Origin: JBOGWY01 sp050694015
GTDB taxonomy: Bacteria; Actinomycetota; CADDZG01; WHSQ01
Length of the DNA stretch: 10,501 nucleotides
Assembly: GCA_050694015.1 (NCBI GenBank)
Contig: JBOGWY010000371.1
Span: 1-10,501 of the forward strand
Direction: 5' to 3'
Shown: one piece after another, positions 6,326-10,501 of the stretch
Position numbering within the stretch: position 1 is the first letter of the stretch
Layout of the letters: every line of letters starts with the position of its first letter
The notes under the pieces: generated by a model
Told to the model about the DNA's origin: nothing
The model's database searches: none
The model's input: the letters and a program-made list of their open reading frames with translations, nothing else
Program-made: the position numbers and the translations under genes

Positions 6326-8749
6326 ATGAGCCGTTCGTCGCCTAAGAAGCGGAAACGCGTGAAGGTCCGTCCTCGTACGAGGCTGCAGCGGATCCTGCTC
6401 CGGTTTGGGTGGTTGCTGCCGATCGGCGCCCTGCTGGTGGGCTCCGGGATCCTCGTCCTCACCTACGCGTTCGCCTCGATCCCGCTGCCCCAGGACGTCG
6501 AGCTGACCTCGTCGGCCGAGGTCTACGACGTTCACGGCAGGCTGATCGGGACCTACTCGGACGAGATCACGCGCTTTCTGATCGACACCGACGACCTCCC
6601 GAAGTACGTGGGCCGGGCCGTGATCGCGGCCGAGGACCGGGACTTCTACAAGCACGACGGAGTGTCGTTCAGGGGCATCATCCGGGCCGCGTGGGCGAAC
6701 CTCACCGGAGGCGAGATCCAGCAAGGCGGCTCCACCATCACGCAGCAGTACGTGAAGATCGCCGTCCTCCAGGACCCGTCGCGCACGATCACGCGCAAGG
6801 CCAAGGAAGCGATCCTCTCGATCAAGCTCGAGCGACGGCACTCGAAGCGCGAGATCCTCGGTTTCTACCTGAACACGATCTACCTGGGACGCGGCGCGTA
6901 CGGCTTCGAGGCGGCCGCCCGCACCTACTTCGATAAGCACGCGGAGGAGCTAACGCTCAAGGAGGCCGCGTACCTCGCCGGAATCATCCCGGCCCCCGAG
7001 CGCTACCAGCCCGACGACAACCAGATCGGCGCCCAGGAGCGGCGCAACCGCGTCCTGCGCTTGATGGAGGAGCAGGGTTCCATCAACTCGAAGCGCGCGG
7101 CGCGCGCGAGCCGGGGCCGCGTGAAGATCGTCGGCGAGGACAACACCCCGACGCACCAGAACGCGGCGCACTTCATGGAGTGGATCCGCAAGAACTACCT
7201 CTACAAAGACTTCAAAGAAAGGCTTTACACGGGCGGCTTCAAGATCTACACGACCCTCGATCTCGAGATGCAGAACCAAGCCGAGGACGCGATCGCGGCG
7301 ATCCTCAACCAGCCGAACGATCCCCAGGCGGCGCTGGTTTCGATGACTCCACTAGGCGAGGTGCGCGCGTTCGTGGGGGCCGCGCGCGACTTCGACAACG
7401 TCGCGAAGGCGCGGGGGTTCAACTACGCATCCGACCCGCCGGGACGGTCGGCAGGATCGGCGTTCAAACCGTTCACTCTGCTGACCGCGCTAGAGGAGGG
7501 CATCTCGCCGCAGTCAACGTTCTCCGGATCGAGCCCCGCGTCGATCGACGATCCCGAATGTATGGGCGACGAGGACAACGACGGCGATCTTGATCCATGG
7601 GAGCCCGAGAACTTCGGCGGCTCTTCGTACGGCTCGATGGATCTGTACGACGCGACTCAGAACTCCGTCAACACGATCTACGCGCAGCTGATCGAGGAGG
7701 TGGGAGCCGAAAAGGTCCGGGATCTGATCGAGGATTTCGGGTTCGCACCCAAGCATGGTGACGAGCAGATCGCAGCGAACTGCTCCCTCGCGCTTGGTGT
7801 CCACGACGTCACGGTGGTCGAGATGGCCCGGGCCTATGCGGCACTCGCCGCACGCGGCCGCCTCCCGGAGGTAACGCCGATCCTCTACATCACCGATTCC
7901 GAGGGCAATTGCGTTCGCGAATACCGTCCCCGCAAGGGCAACTGCCGGGAGGAATTCGCCCCGGGGGCCGAACAAGTCGTCGCACAGAACACGGCCGACA
8001 CCGCAACCGACATGCTCGAAGGAGTTGTCACCGGCGGTACCGCGACGGTCGCGAACATCGGCCGTCCCGTCGCCGGCAAGACCGGGACCGCGCAGGACTT
8101 CAAGGACGCGTGGTTCGCCGGCTATATCCCGCAGCTCGCCACTGTGGTGTGGGAGGGGTATCCACTCCAGTACGTGAAGGCCGAACCCGGCACCGTCCTG
8201 AGCGACGGAACCAATAGTTACGTCGTCCCGAAGTCGGGGCGGCAGAGCGTGATCCCCATCATGAGCTACTGCTCCGACCCGCGGATGTGTCGGCCGGTGC
8301 ATGGTTACGAGGTGACCGGCGGTGGCGCGCCCGTGAGCCCCGCCGTCATCTGGGCCAACTACATGCGCGAGGCGACCGCGGAGATCGAACCGCTGCCGTT
8401 CCCCGAGCCCACCGAGATCGAGGACGCCGAGGTCATCAACGAGGCCCCGCCGGCACCGCCTCCCGCGCCGGCACCGGAACCGTCCGAGACCGAACCCACC
8501 GCCGAACCGACCGAAGAACCGGAACCCACCGAGGAGCCGCCTCCGACCGAGGAGCCCAGCGAACCACCTCCCGTTCCGACCGAGACGCCGGGCGGCGACG
8601 GCGGTGACGGGGTCTCGGATGGAGGTGGCGATGAAGGTGGCAGCGAGGACGGCGGCGACGGTTCTGCACCGATAGTGCTGGGAGTACTCGCGGTCTGGAT
8701 CCCTGTGGCGACGATCACACGTAGGCGCGCGTTGCGTCGCCGGCTCTAG
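6326..8749 (+). CDS. ponA: Class A penicillin-binding protein (transglycosylase/transpeptidase)
   Basis: This is a bifunctional peptidoglycan synthase anchored in the cytoplasmic membrane. A short basic cytoplasmic tail (1-27) is followed by a membrane segment (about 28-50). The GT51 glycosyltransferase domain has AAEDRDFYKHDGVSFRG with catalytic Glu103, GGSTITQQYVK (134-144), and REILGFYLNTIYLGRGAYG. The transpeptidase domain has the serine nucleophile in SAFK (Ser378, Lys381), SVN (447-449) and KTGT (585-588), so both activities should be intact. Odd features: an EF-hand-like loop DEDNDGDLDPWE (415-426) just before the W-x-P-x-N block; six cysteines outside the membrane (412, 486, 529, 540, 649, 655); a Pro/Glu/Thr-rich tail (708-755); a Gly/Asp-rich linker (756-779); and a second hydrophobic segment (781-798) capped by RRRALRRRL. 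It is 807 aa, within the range for actinobacterial PonA proteins. Position matches ponA1 (Rv0050) of M. tuberculosis. Confidence 0.96.
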   Translation: MSRSSPKKRKRVKVRPRTRLQRILLRFGWLLPIGALLVGSGILVLTYAFASIPLPQDVELTSSAEVYDVHGRLIGTYSDEITRFLIDTDDLPKYVGRAVIAAEDRDFYKHDGVSFRGIIRAAWANLTGGEIQQGGSTITQQYVKIAVLQDPSRTITRKAKEAILSIKLERRHSKREILGFYLNTIYLGRGAYGFEAAARTYFDKHAEELTLKEAAYLAGIIPAPERYQPDDNQIGAQERRNRVLRLMEEQGSINSKRAARASRGRVKIVGEDNTPTHQNAAHFMEWIRKNYLYKDFKERLYTGGFKIYTTLDLEMQNQAEDAIAAILNQPNDPQAALVSMTPLGEVRAFVGAARDFDNVAKARGFNYASDPPGRSAGSAFKPFTLLTALEEGISPQSTFSGSSPASIDDPECMGDEDNDGDLDPWEPENFGGSSYGSMDLYDATQNSVNTIYAQLIEEVGAEKVRDLIEDFGFAPKHGDEQIAANCSLALGVHDVTVVEMARAYAALAARGRLPEVTPILYITDSEGNCVREYRPRKGNCREEFAPGAEQVVAQNTADTATDMLEGVVTGGTATVANIGRPVAGKTGTAQDFKDAWFAGYIPQLATVVWEGYPLQYVKAEPGTVLSDGTNSYVVPKSGRQSVIPIMSYCSDPRMCRPVHGYEVTGGGAPVSPAVIWANYMREATAEIEPLPFPEPTEIEDAEVINEAPPAPPPAPAPEPSETEPTAEPTEEPEPTEEPPPTEEPSEPPPVPTETPGGDGGDGVSDGGGDEGGSEDGGDGSAPIVLGVLAVWIPVATITRRRALRRRL
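8494..8590 (+). repeat. Low-complexity Pro-Thr-Glu repeat region in ponA
   Basis: Degenerate units coding PTEEP, EPTEEP and PSEP recur here. The DNA repeats ACCGA/GAGGAGCC-like words imperfectly. Such tails on extracytoplasmic proteins act as extended linkers; copy number may vary between strains. Confidence 0.6.
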
Positions 8750-8811
8750 CTTCCTGTCGCACCCCTTCCCTAGCCTCGACGTCGTCGGAGGCAACGTTCC
8801 ACGTGGGCACA

Positions 8812-8823
8812 AGAAGGGAGGTG
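8812..8823 (+). promoter_or_regulatory. Very strong ribosome site in front of an upstream rpsF start
   Basis: AGAAGGGAGGTG is close to a full complement of the 16S rRNA 3' end, and its GGAGG core ends 7 nt before the ATG at 8829. That ATG is in frame with rpsF, 105 nt upstream of the start expected for S6. Confidence 0.6.
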
Positions 8824-8828
8824 CTAGC

Positions 8829-8933
8829 ATGACCGCAGCGCAGCGAACGATCGCTGCAGTTCCCCTGCCCGACCCGGCGGCTTCGTCGCGGGAGGGCCTC
8901 GGTGCCGACAGGCTCGAGTCCGGAGGAGGAGAT
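8829..8933 (+). promoter_or_regulatory. Structured rpsF leader with in-frame upstream start
   Basis: The 35 codons between the ATG at 8829 and the canonical S6 start contain three candidate hairpins. The first is 8840-8845 with 8852-8857 (6 bp, AACGAT loop). The second is 8873-8881 with 8885-8892 (8 bp with one bulged G, TTC loop). The third is 8894-8899 with 8910-8915 (6 bp with one G-U pair, a 10-base loop CGGTGCCGAC). The CCTC at 8897-8900 could instead pair with GAGG inside the rpsF ribosome site (8922-8930), giving two exclusive folds. Known rpsF leaders bind the S6:S18 complex through a conserved CCG; the loop holds a CCG at 8905-8907, but identity with that motif is only inferred. The encoded 35 residues (Ala/Pro/Gly-rich) look unlike S6. 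Confidence 0.4.
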
Positions 8934-9263
8934 ATGCGGAGTTACGAGGCGATGGTGATCGTCGACGCCCAGCTCGAAGAGGGCGACATCCAGAAAGCCG
9001 TGGACAAGTTCGTCGCGGCCGTGGGCGAGGTCGGTGGCGAATCGGGCCATGTCGACCGGTGGGGCAATCGGCGGTTCGCCTACGAGATCAACCACAAGAA
9101 CGAGGGCTACTACTTCGTGGCGCCGTTCACGGCTCCCGAAGAGGCGATCGACCGCCTGAAACGTTTGTTGCAGATCTCCGACGAGTACATCCGCGGAAAG
9201 ATCGTCCGGCTCCCGGAGCCGGCGGCTTCCAGCTCTAGCAAGGAGAAGACTGATGGCAGATAA
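8934..9263 (+). CDS. rpsF: 30S ribosomal protein S6
   Basis: S6 binds the central domain of 16S rRNA together with S18. The protein begins MRSYEAMVIVDAQLEE, the classic S6 N-terminus, at the ATG at 8934, preceded by GGAGGAGGA at 8922-8930. The ferredoxin-like fold is evident: the first strand, helix IQKAVDKFVAAV, then DRWGNRRFAYEINHKNEGYYFVAPFTA, and a second helix PEEAIDRLKRLLQISDEYIRGKIVRL. The 109-aa length is typical. A Ser/Lys-rich tail follows. An upstream in-frame ATG at 8829 with a stronger ribosome site would add 35 residues, but the canonical start is favoured by family length. The gene overlaps ssb by 11 nt. It is first in the rpsF-ssb-rpsR-rplI operon. Confidence 0.96.
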   Translation: MRSYEAMVIVDAQLEEGDIQKAVDKFVAAVGEVGGESGHVDRWGNRRFAYEINHKNEGYYFVAPFTAPEEAIDRLKRLLQISDEYIRGKIVRLPEPAASSSSKEKTDGR

Positions 9264-9747
9264 CACCGTCACTCTCGTCGGCAACGTCACGGACGACCCC
9301 GAACTTCGTTTCACCCCGACCGGCCGCCCCGTCGCGAACTTCACGGTCGCGGTCAACAAGCGCTTCAAGGACAACGACGGCCAGTGGCAGGACCGGCTCG
9401 ATGGGTTCTTCCGCTGCAACTGCTGGGCGGACATGGCCGAGAACGTGGCCGAATCCCTCACCAAGGGCACGCGCATCGTCGTCACCGGTCGCCTGCAGCA
9501 GCGTCAGTGGGAGGACAACGACGGCAACAAGCGCAGCGCGTTCGAGATCCAGGTCGACGAGGTCGGTCCGTCGCTCAGATGGGCGACCGCGACCGTGCAG
9601 AAGTCGCAGCGCACGGGGGGCCAGTCCTCCAGCGGCGGCGGCCAGCAGTCCGGAGGCGGCCAGCAGTCCGGAGGCGGCAGCGACTGGAGCGCACCTGCTC
9701 CCGTCGGTTCTCCCACCCAGCCGGGCTCCGACGAAGGAGGCTTCTAA
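9253..9747 (+). CDS. ssb: Single-stranded DNA-binding protein
   Basis: SSB coats single-stranded DNA in replication and repair and recruits partner proteins by its C-terminal tip. The OB-fold (about 1-112) starts MADNTVTLVGNVTDDPELRFTPTG and carries VANFTVAVNKRF, DGFFRCNCWADMAENVAESLTKGTRIVVTGRLQQRQW and FEIQVDEVGPSLRWATATV, all typical. A Gly/Gln/Ser linker (about 120-145) includes an exact tandem duplication. The C-terminus reads SDEGGF: it keeps acidic residues and a final Phe but not the Pro-Phe of DDDIPF or DEPPF tips. At 164 aa it is a normal actinobacterial length. The start overlaps the rpsF 3' end, with GGAG at 9242-9245 as its ribosome site. It sits between rpsF and rpsR as in most bacteria. 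Confidence 0.97.
   Translation: MADNTVTLVGNVTDDPELRFTPTGRPVANFTVAVNKRFKDNDGQWQDRLDGFFRCNCWADMAENVAESLTKGTRIVVTGRLQQRQWEDNDGNKRSAFEIQVDEVGPSLRWATATVQKSQRTGGQSSSGGGQQSGGGQQSGGGSDWSAPAPVGSPTQPGSDEGGF
9640..9675 (+). repeat. Tandem 18-bp repeat in the ssb linker
   Basis: Two exact copies of GGCCAGCAGTCCGGAGGC (9640-9657 and 9658-9675) code for GQQSGG twice. The unit preserves frame, so copy number can change without breaking the protein. Confidence 0.9.
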
Positions 9748-9750
9748 CCA

Positions 9751-10002
9751 GTGGCGAGAGATCGACGCCCGCCGCGGCGGGAGACCGTCCGCAAGGGCAA
9801 GAAGAAGTACTGCCAGTTCTGTGCGGACAAGCAGGATTTCATCGACTACAAGGACATCGCGCTCCTTCGCAAGTTCATGAGCGATCGCGGCAAGATCCGC
9901 GCGCGGCGCGTGACGGGCAACTGCTCCCAGCACCAGCGGCTCGTGGCGAGCGCGGTGAAGAACGCGCGCGAGATGGCGCTCCTCCCCTACACGGCGAGAT
10001 AG
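9751..10002 (+). CDS. rpsR: 30S ribosomal protein S18, zinc-binding (C+) form
   Basis: S18 pairs with S6 on the 30S platform. The 83-aa protein has a basic N-terminal tail, then YCQFCADKQDFIDYKDIALLRKFMSDRGKIRARRVTGNCSQHQR, the core signature. Cys21, Cys24, Cys58 and His61 form a plausible zinc site, marking the C+ version rather than the cysteine-free paralogue some actinobacteria use under zinc starvation. The GTG start at 9751 comes 3 nt after the ssb stop; its ribosome site GGAGG lies within the last codons of ssb (about 9736-9740), 10 nt upstream, a slightly long spacing. It ends with LLPYTAR, as usual. Confidence 0.97.
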   Translation: MARDRRPPRRETVRKGKKKYCQFCADKQDFIDYKDIALLRKFMSDRGKIRARRVTGNCSQHQRLVASAVKNAREMALLPYTAR

Positions 10003-10012
10003 GAAGGGATCG

Positions 10013-10471
10013 ATGAAAGTCATCCTCGCTAACGACGTCGACAAGCTCGGCATGAAAGGCGACGTCGTGAACGTTGCCGACGGCTACGCGCGCAACTTTC
10101 TGATCCCGAAGGGCTTCGCGATCTTCGCGACGAAGGGCGCGCTCAGGCAGGCAGAGGTCATGCAGCGGGCGAGGGCCGAGAAGGAGGAACGTGACAAGCA
10201 GGAGGCCGCGGGCCGTGTCGCGACGCTCGCGAGCTCACCCGTGTACATCTCGGCGCGCGCGGGCGAGGAGGGCCGACTCTTCGGTTCGGTGGCCAAACAA
10301 GATGTTGCCCGCGCGATCCTCGATCAGCTCGAGCAGGACATCGATCGTCACCAGATCCGCCTCGACGATCCGATCCGCTCACTCGGCACGCATCAGGTCG
10401 AAGTGCACCTCCATCCCGAGGTCAACGCGCTCATCACCGTCGAGGTGATCGCGCACGAGGAAGAGGTTTAG
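10013..10471 (+). CDS. rplI: 50S ribosomal protein L9
   Basis: L9 binds 23S rRNA near the L1 stalk and limits frameshifting. The N-terminal domain shows MKVILANDVDKLGMKGDVVNVADGYARNFLIPKGFAIFAT (1-40), the family hallmark. A long connecting helix (about 41-75, RQAEVMQRARAEKEERDKQEA) follows, then the C-terminal domain with ARAGEEGRLFGSVAKQDVARAI and the closing strands VEVHLHPEVNALITVEVI. At 152 aa it is full length. An AGGAAGG ribosome site starting at 10001 sits in the 10-nt gap after rpsR and overlaps its stop. It is the last complete gene in the operon here. Confidence 0.97.
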   Translation: MKVILANDVDKLGMKGDVVNVADGYARNFLIPKGFAIFATKGALRQAEVMQRARAEKEERDKQEAAGRVATLASSPVYISARAGEEGRLFGSVAKQDVARAILDQLEQDIDRHQIRLDDPIRSLGTHQVEVHLHPEVNALITVEVIAHEEEV

Positions 10472-10476
10472 GAGGT
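10470..10476 (+). promoter_or_regulatory. Ribosome-site-like sequence after rplI
   Basis: AGGAGGT overlaps the rplI stop, but no start codon lies at the normal distance. The first ATG is at 10499-10501, the very end of the window, 22 nt away. A replicative helicase gene (dnaB) often follows rplI in actinobacteria, but nothing in the window shows it. Confidence 0.3.
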
Positions 10477-10501
10477 CCGGGCGCGGGCATCATTTCTGAT
10501 G

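Noticed and set aside
7514..8830. 438-codon minus-strand open frame opposite ponA
   Set aside because: The composition is typical of an antisense shadow (Arg/Gly/Asp-rich), while the plus strand has all PBP catalytic motifs in one frame.
9375..9390. DNDG motifs in SSB as EF-hand loops
   Set aside because: The ligand spacing (Asp at 1, 3, 5 and an acidic residue at 12) is not met; unlike the PBP loop these are OB-fold turn residues.
9235..10053. 272-codon minus-strand frame across ssb, rpsR and rplI
   Set aside because: It spans three well-identified genes on the opposite strand and shows no family features.
1..10501. Mobile elements, CRISPR arrays, tRNA or rRNA genes, phage genes
   Set aside because: No terminal inverted repeats, transposase or integrase motifs, spaced repeats or RNA gene signatures were seen; gene order is conserved housekeeping.

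Overview
The window looks like a core chromosomal segment of a high-GC actinobacterium (Actinomycetota). The evidence is the strong G/C bias at third codon positions, the use of GTG and TTG starts, a DUF5318 zinc-ribbon gene (an actinobacterial family), a bacterial/actinobacterial-type inositol-phosphate synthase, and gene order. From memory, the order PadR regulator / ino1 on one strand facing DUF5318, a class A PBP, then rpsF-ssb-rpsR-rplI matches the Mycobacterium tuberculosis neighbourhood Rv0046c-Rv0056. The genus cannot be fixed from the sequence. Divergent sequences, such as a PBP with an EF-hand-like loop and an SSB ending in Gly-Phe, suggest a lineage away from the well-known mycobacteria and streptomycetes.

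Layout. Positions 1-351 (+) hold the 3' end of a SAM-dependent methyltransferase. It runs tail-to-tail, with stop codons overlapping, into a minus-strand cluster that reads right to left: PadR-family regulator (3485-2826), inositol-3-phosphate synthase ino1 (2808-1630) and an MFS transporter (1763 or later, to 348). The intergenic region 3486-3628 carries a striking 41-bp four-half-site dyad, probably the regulator's operator. To the right, on the plus strand, three genes are joined by overlapping stop/start codons: a DUF5318 zinc-ribbon protein, a 225-aa membrane protein and a 484-aa membrane protein with 14-16 hydrophobic segments. After a 107-bp gap with a leaderless-type promoter comes a class A penicillin-binding protein (6326-8749). 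Next is a structured 184-bp leader and the ribosomal/SSB operon rpsF-ssb-rpsR-rplI, with very short spacings or overlaps.

How it fits together. The left cluster likely links inositol supply (phosphatidylinositol, mycothiol) and an efflux-type carrier under one PadR regulator. The middle cluster combines an uncharacterised zinc-ribbon protein and two uncharacterised membrane proteins immediately upstream of a cell-wall synthase. The right cluster is housekeeping translation and replication. The least explained parts are the two-membrane-protein module, the odd architecture of the PBP (calcium-type loop, six extracytoplasmic cysteines, second C-terminal membrane anchor), the PadR operator, and the rpsF leader with an in-frame upstream start. 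No mobile elements, CRISPR arrays, tRNAs or rRNAs are visible, and no stretch over 300 bases lacks a gene.
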